Assembly: GCF_000002985.6 (NCBI RefSeq) | Contig: NC_003281.10 | Span: 1,364,001-1,428,000 of the forward strand | DNA length: 64,000 nucleotides | Direction of reading: 5' to 3' | DNA from: Caenorhabditis elegans | Lineage: Eukaryota; Nematoda; Chromadorea; Rhabditida; Rhabditidae | In this document: one piece after another, positions 12,207 to 22,992 of the stretch | Layout: every line of letters starts with the position of its first letter | Numbering within the stretch: position 1 is the first letter of the stretch | The notes under the pieces: model-generated | Told to the model about the DNA's origin: nothing | What the model saw: the letters and a program-made list of their open reading frames with translations, nothing else | The model's database searches: none | Position numbers and translations under genes: made by a program

Positions 12207-12683
12207 GTAGTATAAGCTGAAAGTTCACTACCATAGCGTCTTTTTGCTACCAACCTGTTATGATCGATTATGACCGGATGCTAGCAAAAGTGCAAAAGTG
12301 GGGCGCGCTAATGGTTATTTTTTGAATGTAATAATTTGTTTTTTTTTTCAGCGGTGGTGCTCTGCGAGTACTGTCGGGCCGGCATTCGACGCTTCCAGCC
12401 CGTTTCAGAGGCCCCAGATGCCCAAGCCCTATGATGGCACAAGCACAGAACCGCACCATATGTCTACAACACCTCACCTACCCTAATTATTTTAATGCTT
12501 TTTTTTTAATTATTTTTTGAATAAACCAAAAACCATACATTATTTACTGATCTGTTAGCGCGCCCCCACTTTTGCTACCAACTGGTATGGCTGAAATTCC
12601 GCTACAGTACTTTTGCTAGCATCCTGTCGTAATCGATCATAAGCAAAAAGACGCTGTGGTAGTGAACTTTCAGCTTATACTAC
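12207..12683. mobile_element. 477-bp hAT-like TIR element carrying an exon-like insert
   Basis: The left end gtagtataagctgaaagttc is mirrored at the right end (gaactttcagcttatactac, ends 12683). Flanking octamers acaccgga at 12199-12206 and 12684-12691 form an 8-bp target duplication. The subterminal parts are also inverted (gatgctagcaaaagt). Between the arms, 12350-12486 is GC-rich and preceded by a long pyrimidine tract ending in cag. One frame reads AFDASSPFQRPQMPKPYDGT to a TAA, followed by an AATAAA at about 12519. This looks like a captured terminal exon. Confidence 0.9.
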
Positions 12684-12710
12684 ACACCGGAATTATAGGG
12701 AAGATCCTTT

Positions 12711-14851
12711 TTACATCGCATTAAACGCTTTTTCAATCACAAATCTCAATCGAAGTCTCATCAATTGATTCATCACATCATCAGTCAGTACAAGAAATTC
12801 ATTGCTCAGTTGGGTCAATTGCATCCCGTATTCTTGAATTGCAATATCATTATTTTTGTTAACTTCTGTCGGTAGGTGATTGCAAATCGATTTTATCGTG
12901 CTATTATGAATCAGAGTGCTCATGCGGTTAGTCATGTTCTGCAATTAGTTAGTTAATGAAATAATATACGATACTGTGATACTTACAATAGAGTCCTCGA
13001 AGAGATCGGGGTTAATGCGATCTGCAGTGACGGCGGTGTCGTCAAACTTCTTGCGACTGTCGGTGAAGGACTCGATCTGATTTTTCACATTGTTTACACA
13101 CACCTTCAGTTCGTGAACATTCACATCTGCAACTTCTCCATTCCAGAGGATACACTGCAAATTAGTTTAAATTGTTTAAAGGTGGAGTACCGAAATCTGG
13201 GAAATTTAGCGGTTTGAGAAATGCCTTGAGTAAGGCTAAGCCTAATCCTCCGTATAGGCCTAAGCCTGAGCCTGAGACTTAGCCTAATCCTAAGACTTAG
13301 CCAAAGCCTAATATTTTACAGATTTCGGTACTCCACCTTCAATCTGAGTAGTTCAAAGTACTTTTGTCAAAATTTCATGTGCACTTACTTTTGCTCTGAT
13401 ATCATCCAAATAATGTCCAACAGCAATCCCTTGCCTAATACATCTATACAGAGAATAGAACACCAATCTGGCACACTTCAGCTCCTCGAGCAACATTTTT
13501 GCACTACTTTCCATAGTTTCCTCATACAGCTCGTTTAGCGCAACTTCCAATAGGATTTTTGTTTCTTTGGCTAAGTTTCCATACTCGCGAACATGTTTCT
13601 GATCGGCATCGTGTACAACATTATCCAGATGAATGCACAATGTGTTGAATGTTATATCGTTAAGAATAGTGCCGATTTTTCTGACAAAATTCTAAAAAAT
13701 ACTTATATGTATGGAAATCCACTTTAAAGTAACAAAAATGAAGGAAATCACTTTTCAACGGTAAAATTTTCCCACGCTCACGAAAAACGCACAAACCCCT
13801 TTGTTGGGTCATTTCCACGTGAGGAGACTGTGGTGTGTAAAACACGTGTAATATATGTACAAAAGCCTTACAGATTGAGCATGGTCTCCAGCCTTCCCAT
13901 CGACGAACCTATTGATATGATCTAGTAGCTCTGCTCTACCATTACTCAGAGACCTCACATCACCCTCGTGAGCTCCGGGATTGACACCTGGATCTCCAAT
14001 CATCGGGTTACACTGCAATATTTTATTTCTTTTTTATGTATTAAAGATGGAGTAGCGCCAGTGGGGAAATTGCTTTAAAACATGCCTATGGTACCACAAT
14101 GACCAAATATCATAGTAAAAAAATTAAAAAATTTTTCTAAATTTTATATGATTTTTTGAAAATTGAAAAATCTCGAATTGCATCAAATTCCTATTTTAAT
14201 TACCGCCAATAGTTCGATGTTCGTTGGAGCGCGCTTGCATTATTTTAACTTTTATTTATCAATTTTTTTTATTTTTGATTGATTTTTCAAGTTTTTTTTT
14301 TTGAGTAATTTTACTGGAAATTTAATGAAAAATTCAAGATAAATGTAGATTGTTCACTAAAAAAATTGAAAACAGAGATAGCACGTTTTTCAACGACGTT
14401 GAGTCTGAAATAAACTATTTCAAAGATTTAGGCTCTAGCGCCCGCTTTTTAATAAAAAAATTACATTTATCTTGAATTTTTCATTAAATTTCCAGTAAAA
14501 TTAATCAAAAAAAAGAAAAATTGATAAATAAAAGTTAAAATAATGCAAGCGCGCTCCAACGAACATCGAACTATTGGAGGTAATTAAAATAGGAATTTGA
14601 TGCAATTCGAAATTTTTTCAATTTTCAAAAAATCATATAAAATTTAGAAAAGTTTTTAAAAAATTTTTTACTATGATATTTGGTCATTGTGGTACCATAG
14701 GCATGTTTTAACGCAATTTCCCCACTGACGCTACTCCACCTTTAAAAAATAAAATTCTCACCAAAATGCAAATTCTCAACAAGCTCTGTACCATTAGTTG
14801 AACTTTGCGTTTGATTTCCGGAAATTCGGGAGGCAAACCTGAAGCATCCAT
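12711..14851 (-). CDS. Uncharacterised helical cluster protein, 309 aa, five exons
   Basis: Coding exons are 14851-14762, 14012-13872, 13691-13389, 13154-12987 and 12938-12711 (30, 47, 101, 56 and 75 codons plus stop). All introns are phase 0 and the total is 930 nt. The start ATG lies 6 nt after a ttcag, a probable trans-splice acceptor. Exon 2 begins CNPMIGDPGVNPGAHEGD, the family signature also seen at 13.9, 24.1, 36.1 and 40.8 kb. Exon 3 has FNTLCIHLDNV then VREYGNLAKE, and exon 5 has IKSICNHL then IQEYGMQL; these are internal repeats of one another. No signal peptide or membrane segment is seen. I do not recognise the family. Introns hold a 705-bp palindromic element (intron 1) and telomere-like repeats (intron 3). 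Confidence 0.85.
13176..13342. repeat. Degenerate telomere-type GCCTAA repeats inside a TTAAAGGTGGAGTA element
   Basis: The ends ttaaaggtggagtaccgaaatc and its complement form a short palindromic element. Its core (13216-13310) is a run of variant hexamers such as aagcctaatcc, ggcctaagcctgagcctgag and gacttagcc, related to the nematode telomere unit TTAGGC/GCCTAA. It fills most of intron 3 of the 12711-14851 gene. Confidence 0.85.
14041..14745. mobile_element. 705-bp palindromic element in intron 1
   Basis: The left end is ttaaagatggagtagcgcc and the right end is gctactccacctttaa. The two halves are near-complete reverse complements, meeting around 14390-14430. The right end is only 16 bp from the exon-1 donor of the 12711-14851 gene, so the intron is almost entirely this element. 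No coding capacity. Confidence 0.9.
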
Positions 14852-15139
14852 GGAACCCTGTTCAGAAAAAGCATTAGTTTTAGGTAGGCAGTACAAGAAA
14901 ATAGAAGATATGATACGCTGATAGAGCAACAGTTGAAAAATTCAAGAAACAAATTTCAAAAAATATATAAAAACAAATTTTTTTAGCATGAGGAGAAATG
15001 TTTTAAAAAAATCCACAAATTATACGGTTAAGTGTACGTCTGCTACCAAATTCTGTAACTTTAAAATTTTTAGAAACAGCTGAACTAAACATGTGTTATC
15101 TGGACGCCCCATAACGTGTTAGCAACATATTGTTATCAG

Positions 15140-16785
15140 TCAGTAATTCTTTAAAGTCGGAATACTTGAATCAGTCAACGAAAGAGCCTCTAGCTCAGTC
15201 TTCACATCATCCTTCAATGCTTCAGAAAACTCGGCGGACATCTTATTTGCCGACTCCAGATAAGAATCCATCTTTTCTAAATCCTTATTGTCGATTGCAT
15301 TTGCAAAGTGATATTGCAAAGATCTCAATTCGAATTTGTTCATTAGCTGGTCCAATTTGATTAGGAACATCTGAAAACTAACTTGCTCTTTCGCGCTTGA
15401 ATTTAAAAAAAAGAAGCTCACCGAGCAAGCTCGAAAAGCATCTGGGTGGATATTGTCGGCGTTGAGCAGAGCTTCATCAAAAATGTCCATTTGTTTGGCA
15501 AACTGTTCTCTTATGAAGATAATTTTGGTGACGGTGGATTTCAGCTGTTTGGCAGTTTCGAGAGAAAGGGTTTGACGCCACAGAGCTCCCTGAAACAGTA
15601 GAGTGAGCTAGAGAATGTTCATAAAATAGTGTTATCACTGCAAAATGACAGTTTACCCGATAACAAAGTTTGAGAAGTCTAGGCATAGGCTTAGGCTTAG
15701 GCTTAGGCTGTAAGAGATATTCCCAGCAATCCCTGATTATCCAAAGCAAAAAAGGCGACAAAAAATTCATTAATAACGGCCGAAAAATGTCTTAAAATTA
15801 AAAAAGAAAAAGAAAAATAGTGTGAAAAAGTTTGACATATCTGGAAACTGTACCTTAATACCTTTTCATCATTAGTCAGAATTTTTACTGGTCAGAGGTC
15901 TTTTTGGCTTTTTCATAGCAGAATAGGAAATAATGGCATTTGCATAAGTTTTTTCTTTGGAAAATTACCGAAACTGATAGACACTAATATTGGTCAATAA
16001 GATTATAAGCATAAAAAACCAGGATAATTTACTTTTTCGAAAATAAAATTTTTTTGTAGTATCATCTAAAGTTTCATGTGGAAATATTTGGTTCAGTTAA
16101 GTGACAAAGGTACTAGAAAAAATTGTTAAGTAAAAAGCACGACCGTCTTTAAAAAAAAAGATATTGATATTATCCATCAAGATGCATTTAAAAATTTAAA
16201 TGTGAAGTAATAAATTATGTCCTAAAGTTAAAAAAAAAAACTATAGCCCCGCCTACACCCAGTAACACCTACACCGCCCACTTCCCACAATAGATAACAA
16301 GACAAAAATCTGGAATCATTTTTGCCAACTGATAAGAGTGAACTTTTTTCTCAGGAACTCGTTTTTCACTTTAATACTTAGTCAGTGTTACTATATAAAG
16401 GATGCATAGCAATGTTCAGAATAAATGACTTACGTATTGTAGGATGGTAATCAGCGTCATCCTCATCGCGTTAACCGGCTCTATCATTCTCTTGAATCGG
16501 CTCAGAACATATCCCGGCAGGGCACCAGTTGAGCCAGCTTTCTTGTCTTCTACGATAGAGTCACTGAAAAAAGGAATTTAAATATGTTTAGCTCCATTTG
16601 AAGTAGGGATATACATACCTTCTAACACGACACATTGCCACCTCTTCATTTTCCTTTTGAAGATGTGGCTCGGAAAAATCACTTCTGCTAGATAGCAAGA
16701 AGAAATATTATATTAGGAACTGAGAAACACGAAATGAGGAAATAAGGAAAAGAGGAATTTGGAATCACAGATTTTGTTGATTCAT
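15140..16785 (-). CDS. Shorter member of the helical cluster family, 204 aa
   Basis: Coding exons are 16785-16769, 16687-16619, 16563-16434, 15589-15422 and 15370-15140, total 615 nt. The last two exons (56 codons, then 76 codons plus stop) match the last two exons of the neighbouring 12711-14851 gene in length and phase. The final exon carries LRSLQYHFANAIDNKDLEK. The exon at 16563-16434 ends IEPVNAMRMTLI, like the tail of the long third exon in paralogs, so the middle is shortened. The 17-nt first exon is the least certain part; an ATG at 16641 in exon 2 (MCRVRSDSIVED) is an alternative start. No known domain is recognised. Confidence 0.75.
15680..15709. repeat. Interstitial TTAGGC repeats
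   Basis: Three perfect tandem TTAGGC units (15691-15708) preceded by degenerate ones (taggcataggc). They lie in an intron of the 15140-16785 gene. This is the canonical telomere hexamer of C. elegans. Confidence 0.9.
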
Positions 16786-17129
16786 CAAAAGGAAACAACA
16801 AAAACTACCTGCTCGGGGAATTAGATCATTCCGTAGTCAATCAATTCAGTTTTTATACTAATTTTATTTATCAACAGCAAGACATATGTATTAGAAAGCA
16901 CTATATACATGTCATCGTTCTAAAATACGAGGTCGCTATCATTTCATCGTCATATTGGAGTTGTTTCTTATGATTCCTTATTATTTTGGAACACCTTTAT
17001 TTTCTAGAAAAAAAAATAACTTTTTAGAAAAGTCGGTTTTTTCAATGCATGTTTTGTAAAATTTTAACCAGGAAATACCAAACAAAGTAGGTTAGTTTTT
17101 ACGGTTGTTTTTTTTTGCACGTGACGTCA
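16786..17129. other. AT-rich spacer
   Basis: This is the 5' flank of the 15140-16785 gene. It contains no open frame or recognisable repeat, apart from a short stretch near 17060-17095 whose accaggaaataccaaacaaag, gttag and tttacgg words recall the terminal satellite unit, probably a single decayed monomer. Confidence 0.4.
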
Positions 17130-17627
17130 GATATTTCTATAGCACAGGGAGTCCGTTTGACCACCTGTCGTCTCCTTTCGTCACCTATCCGTTGCTCCCT
17201 TCCCTCCTCATTCTGCCTCCCAGACTGCCTACGGAATGGTGGTCCACTACTTTTTTATTGATATTTTTATCTAGCTTAATTCAGTTTATTCTATTACTTT
17301 TTTCGAGATGCTAAAGTAAGTGTAAAAAAAACAAAATTTCAATTAGAAAACATTTTAAATTTCCAGATTATCTCTGTTAAGGCCGACAGGTTTGTTTAAC
17401 CGCTTTCAAAACAATAAGATAAGATAATTTTTGTTCAGCAATATATGGCGGAAAAAGCCAGTAGAAGAAACCTCGATATCGCCGTGTGCCAAATGTGCCA
17501 TAATTGCCGTGCCGCAGGTTTTTGAAAAAATTCTCGTTTTTAAACAATAATATTTTCAGAATCTGTCGTTTATCTCCGGGACTTGGCCCGCATTTGCCGA
17601 ATAACCTTCTCCGGATTTCAGAGATAA
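17130..17627 (+). pseudogene. Copy 3 of the dispersed small spliced gene (best preserved)
   Basis: The leader 17150-17320 matches 6415-6600. Putative exons follow: one ending at the gtaagtg near 17312, one at about 17367-17389, 17439-17517 and 17560-17627. The last two join in one frame: MAEKASRRNLDIAVCQMCHN, CRAA, then ESVVYLRDLARICRITFSGF and a TAA at 17625. Joining the first two exons in the same frame gives a stop, so the gene is probably inactive or my 5' model is wrong. The CxxxxCxxC arrangement suggests a small zinc site. I do not recognise the family. Confidence 0.45.
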
Positions 17628-18374
17628 AGAACAGAAGAGGTAAAGTTACTAACCTCAGCAACAAGAAACTTTTACCCTAGGACGGAATACAGTGAATTTC
17701 TCTCCGAAAAACTGCGTTAATTTTCCAGTTTTACAATTTTTCAGACTTACCAGCTGAAAACCTGTGCTTAAAAGTTTCTATCATGCGGGCACACAATCTG
17801 TTATTTATTTTGTTGTTTTTGAATAAATATTTTTTGAAGCTGCATGTTTTTTCATCAAAAAAAAAATCAGCATTGTGTTGGCAAATTAAGTTAGAAACCT
17901 TCCATATGGCAGGACTCATTTCGAAAAGGTGTCCAGACCAATTTGAGCCCATTTTCAGCCCAGGAAGCTTGAATGATGGCTAGTACGAGCAGAGGCAGTG
18001 AAATAAAATTTTTGAACATATTTTCTACATAAAATAAAATTTATTGAAGAGTTTTTGATATTTTTCAACAAAATTTTATTCATTTGAAACTAAACTTTCA
18101 AGTAATTACGAAAAACCGGATAAAAACTCATTTTACAAACTTAAATTTGGCTTTTTAAAAATTTAACTTTTTTTTCGTCAGAGTTTGTCTAATTTTGTTG
18201 AATTAATTTATTTTATTGTAACAAGTTGATCTTAAAAACAGTGATGAAAAAGTGATAGATAATCAAAAATATGGACAACAAAATTGGGAAATTAATGAAT
18301 AATTGGAAGGAAGGAGCGGGGGCATTCACATTTTCCGACGAAATTCAAATACAAAAAGGTTTGGGCTCAATTTT

Positions 18375-19396
18375 TCAACTAGCATCTTTTATTTTGATTG
18401 CATGTTGAATTGGCAAATGAGAAATGCAGATTTGGAATTCACGAAGATGAAACAACTGCTCTATTTGATTACTGAGAGGTGATGTACTCAGTATTATGCA
18501 TTCTTTTGCATTTTTCCATTGATCCAACTCTTCGATTCGTTCAAATCGATTCACTGCAGTAGTTTTGAACAATGTAATATTGTTTAGCACTTGACAAATG
18601 AAAATCGGAAGTATCGATAAAATACCATCAAATGAAAAACCAACAAGATATAACATTCTTACATTCACACATTTGCTTTCTTTCAGAGTTTTTCGAAAAG
18701 TTGTAATGAATCCTTGTTGGGCATCTGCGTCAATAGTTAAAAACAATGTTGATACATGATTCATTACAGTCTCCAAATCTTTTATTGCAATTTCTAAATA
18801 AGTTTTCCCTTCAAATGTGCTTTTTTTCTTTCTACCAACAACAACCGCATCATTATTTTCTTCGGAATATAAAATAACTTCTTCTCCCAAACTCAAAAAA
18901 ACCATTGTTTCGATAATGGCAACCATGACCTTGTCAAAATGCATACCAAACTTGACAACTGCGGTTCTCAAACTTGAACACACTTTACGACAAGCCAGTC
19001 TAAAAGAAAAGTAGTCCACTAATATTTATATTAAAGCCATTTAAAAGTTCAACTAAACCAGCTCACCGATCCTTTGGCTCCAATTTTTCAAATACTTGAT
19101 TGAGGATTTCAGTAGGCATGTCAGAAAGAGTTGGGGATATTGGAGCCAATCTGAAATTATTTACCGGGTTTCCTCTTGCAGGCAAGACTATTTCTCAATT
19201 GAGCTGTAGTGTTGAAAGACTAGTAAACTCTAAGGTTTATAGAAACGCAAAAGAATTTATATAATTGCTACCATATGTTGAAACTGACTTACCCTCTCAT
19301 AAACCGGCAAAAATTAATTTCAAACCATTTGTCAAGCACCAATCCCCGCGTTTTGGTCAACGCACGTTGATTGTCTCGGTTGGCAGTATCAGACAT
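18375..19396 (-). CDS. F-box protein of the fbxa type with C-terminal FTH-like domain, 270 aa
   Basis: Coding exons are 19396-19293, 19150-19067 and 18999-18375, total 813 nt, with phases that join exactly. Residues about 46-75 form an F-box: MPTEILNQVFEKLEPKDR followed by LACRKVCSSLR. This is the Skp1-binding module of SCF ubiquitin ligases. The long C-terminal region carries ELDQWKNAKECIIL, a hallmark of the FTH/DUF38 domain in the large, fast-evolving nematode fbxa family. Such proteins are thought to bring substrates to a cullin-RING ligase; the substrate cannot be inferred. It sits between unrelated helical-family genes, and no disruption is visible. Confidence 0.9.
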
Positions 19397-20738
19397 GTTT
19401 TGGTAGTTAACTTGAAAATTCTTAAATTGGAAAGGAAAAAATATATAAGATGAGAATAAAAAAAGGTAAGGCAGAGTAAAATTCCTTAAATCAACTCCGT
19501 TAATATGTGAGTTCCTATCAGCTTTGGCGTTTTCACATGACTCTAAATGCTCTTTCGCTAATCTTAAGTTCTTATTTGTCATTTAGCGTTTGGTAGTTTA
19601 GTGAACAAGTGTTTACGCTTTTTGTTGATATTGTCATTTTCAGATACAGTACAAAATTGTTATATCCCTCATTTTTGACGGTTCGTATACATGGTGAACT
19701 TGACAGTTTTGACAAAGCTCGAACAAAATCTAACCAAAATGTTAAAAGCGTCTAAATAAGCATATTTAGAAGATATTTAAAATGATCTTATTGTTAGAGG
19801 TGTAAAAATGTGGAAAATCGAAAGATAAAAAGAAACAAAATTCATCAGAGGAACTTGAACCGCAGTAGAACTTTCAAAAATTTCACGCGGGTCATTCAAC
19901 TTCTACATTTTCTGAGGTAATTTGGAAATGGCTTTTACCTCTCAAAAAAATAGGGTCATATAGTACAGTGCACACAACTGCTATAGGACCCACTGAATCT
20001 GAGGTGTAATTTTTAAAAAATTATTAAGATTTTTCGACTTTTTTCTCTTTTATTCCAAATTTCGAAATGTCAGATTCGAAATTTTGTTACAGAGGTTTTT
20101 TCATATGATGCATCATATGTATATTAATATCAATTCTCTAATAAACGTTGAGAAAAATCCTACAAACCTTGAATTTAGAGGTAGTATTGCAGTTTTGTGT
20201 CTCGAAACTCTAACCGCTAATCGACCAAACCGATGTTATTTCAACATTTCTTTGGGTCAACTGTCAAATTTGTTTGAATGATCAAATTTTCAAGTGATAA
20301 GCAATTGCAGTTTGCACCATCGTATAACACAACTGATAAAGCACACAATTTCCCAAAATTTCACTCCACTTTCCTGTCTTTTTTTCTTCCTCCCATGGGC
20401 TTCACATAATATGTATATATAATTTATATAGTTTTTCGTTTTGTTTCGTATACATTGGTTTTTGTAGATATTGACAATGGCCACTATTTTACTTTTTTAA
20501 ATTTACATAAACATAGGAAATAATAAATTGGTTTTACGGGCTTTGGGTAATCTACAGAGTGTTTAACTTTTTTAGTTGAGTAGTTTTCTTATATTCTAAT
20601 CCAACGTTAGTTTCAACTCATTTATTCAATGCTCCATGCTATGATATAACTTCACACAGCTACGTATATAACAACACTTTTTCCAACTAATTTTTCACCA
20701 CTAACTTGTTAGAAATTTTAATGTAACGTTTGTTTCAG

Positions 20739-20771
<33 letters not shown>

Positions 20772-21838
20772 CCAAAATATTTTGTTTTAGTATCATACTA
20801 GATTTTTTGACAGTTCAGTTGCGTCTTCCGTCCCGCGACTTGCGACTCGCGATTCCCAACTACGCAGACCATGGTTGCTTCTCCTGATAACTATTTGTTT
20901 TATTGGCACTATATGGTTTGGCTATGAAGAACGACATTTGAAATTTCCCCAATTTAACTGTTAGCAATATGATTAAAAACTCATCCTCCAAAAATTGATA
21001 CGTCACGAGTGTTTACTAGTATGGAACATTCTGAATGTATTAATAATGCTCTCAAAGTGATAAAAACAGACGTTCGAACGTTCGAATTGAAATAGTCTTT
21101 CTAACCGTTTGAAAAGAGTTAAACAGGTGTTCGAAACTACAAAAACACTCCGAACAACACAACCAGAAGACAGCCTTTCTACAGACAGTTTAAACATGTG
21201 ATTCTACGGACTTCAAAAATTGCAGCAAGTAAGTGAGTATTCTCCAAAAAAATTTCTAGAAAACCGAGTTTATTTAAAGATTAATTTTCGTGGAATTGAC
21301 GATAATGGGATAGGATATGTGAGAATAATTTAATGCGTGAGGTACGAAGTTGAAAGATTTAAACAGCAAAATTAAAGAAAATAAGCAAGTTGGTGACACT
21401 GGCCGTTTGCACATGAACTAACGTTTATTATACATTCGCCAAATACACACGGCTCGTGACACCTAAAAGAAGGAGTATCGTCAATGGGGGCTTTAGAATT
21501 TGTGCTCAGATTTTAATTATTGCGAAAGAAAAAAAAACGGGAAAAATCCGTTACCGCTCATCATTTTTAGTATACTTATGTACTGAGTATGATACTGAGT
21601 ACTGAGTATGAATTTTAATAACCGTTCTTGAAAATTTACCCGTCCCAGTTTTCTAAAACTTTTTAAAAGGAAACATGGTACAAATTTCGAAATTTAAAAA
21701 ATTGAAAGGTCTAGAATTTTTTAATTTAAATTTCGCGCGAAATTAAAATTCAGCCAGTTTTGTCGATTTCAAACGCCTGAATACTAACGGATTTTTCTAG
21801 ATTTTCATTTGCAATAACTGAAAGCTTGAGCACCTGGG
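19397..21838. other. Gene-poor spacer with decayed elements
   Basis: About 2.4 kb without a supportable gene. A tacagtgcacacaactgc followed by tataggaccc at 19974 is a diverged terminus of a Tc3-like element. A TA dinucleotide run lies at 20739-20768. Short open frames (20084, 20290, 21003) have no splice context or recognisable similarity. Confidence 0.5.
20739..20768. repeat. (TA)n microsatellite
   Basis: About 15 uninterrupted TA dinucleotides. Confidence 0.97.
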
Positions 21839-22583
21839 CTGCGCAGCAGTGCTGTGCGGCTCTTGGAAAAAGTTGGCTCTCGGCTCGCGCCGAGGGCCGA
21901 GTTCCACTAAAAGTTTCGGCTCTCGGCTTGCGCCGAGAGCCGAGGGCTGATTGCTTTATATTTCGGTATCGATTTTCGCACGCTCCCTCCGATAATGAAT
22001 AAAAATTATAATTACAACTACGACTTTACAACTATTAAAATAAATAGTTTCGCTGCTAACAATAAGGAATTGAGTACTTTTCCGATTTCTGCCCCCAAAA
22101 ACATTGTATGTCATGTAGGGGGTTGTAAAGATATACTCAAAAGGGTTCCCACAGGAAAGGATAACCATAATAGATACCCCAATAACAGATCTAATATTTG
22201 ATTATATGGGTCATTGGGCTGTAAATATGTGTCTCTTTATGGGGTAGGTGGCGATGTGTTGCCAGCTAACATTAACGTGTATTAATAAGAATTAGACTAT
22301 GTAATAAGAATTAGACTATGATAGTTATGAGAGAGAATATAAGAGGAAGGTGCGAGGATTCCGAAACCAATCGGCGTGAGCCGAAAAACAGAAAAAAAAA
22401 TTTGTCGGCTCTCGGCTCGCGCCGAGAGCCGAGCTCTATTTTCCGGTTCGGCTCTCGGCTTACGCCGAGAGCCGAGTTTAAATTTTTTTCGGCTCTCGGC
22501 TTGTGCCGAGAGCCGAAAAATACCCAAATTGTCGGCTCTCGGCTCGCGCCGAGAGTCGAGAGCCGCACAGCACTGCTGCGCAG
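21839..22583. mobile_element. TIR element with internal hairpin modules
   Basis: ctgcgcagcagtgctgtgcg at 21839 is mirrored by cgcacagcactgctgcgcag ending at 22583. Inside each end are repeats of a perfect small palindrome, ggctctcggctcgcgccgag followed by agccga, spaced by short AT-rich words (two on the left, four on the right). The middle (21960-22330) is unrelated AT-rich sequence. No convincing target duplication is seen. The 126-aa and 91-aa open frames across the right end are repeat-derived. Confidence 0.85.
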
Positions 22584-22731
22584 AGATTGGTAAGTCGGCT
22601 GGTAGAGCGAATGTAAACTTTGTAGTGTGCCATAAACTAGTTATTGAAAAAAAAATATTCGAAAAAATCTACCCACACGTTCAAAAAATATGTAAAAACA
22701 AGAGACATATTTTATCTAAACCGCACGTAAT

Positions 22732-22893
22732 GTCAGGCTGTCTCATTACAGCTTGATCTACAAAAAATGCGGGAATTTTTTCCCAGAAAAATTGTGAGGT
22801 CAACACGCTCTTAACCATGCAAAATCAGATGAGATGTCTGCGCATTTTTCAACTCCCGCATTTTTCGAAGATCAAACCGAAATAGGGCAGTCA
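22732..22893. mobile_element. Second copy of the gtcaggctgtctcatta MITE
   Basis: Closely similar over its full length to 10148-10307, in the same orientation, including the internal ctcttaaccatgcaaaatca region. It lies about 100 bp from the 3' end of the 22993-24308 gene. Confidence 0.8.
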
Positions 22894-22992
22894 GAAGACT
22901 CTAATACTGTGAAAAGTTTACTTTTGCTCTCTACCAGCCGACTAGCCAGCCGCTCATCCCTTCTATTGACGATACTACATAGTCCCCTAAAT

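Noticed and set aside
22376-22756. 126-aa frame with repeated LSARAESR-like residues
   Set aside because: Derived from the repeated palindromes of the 21839-22583 element.
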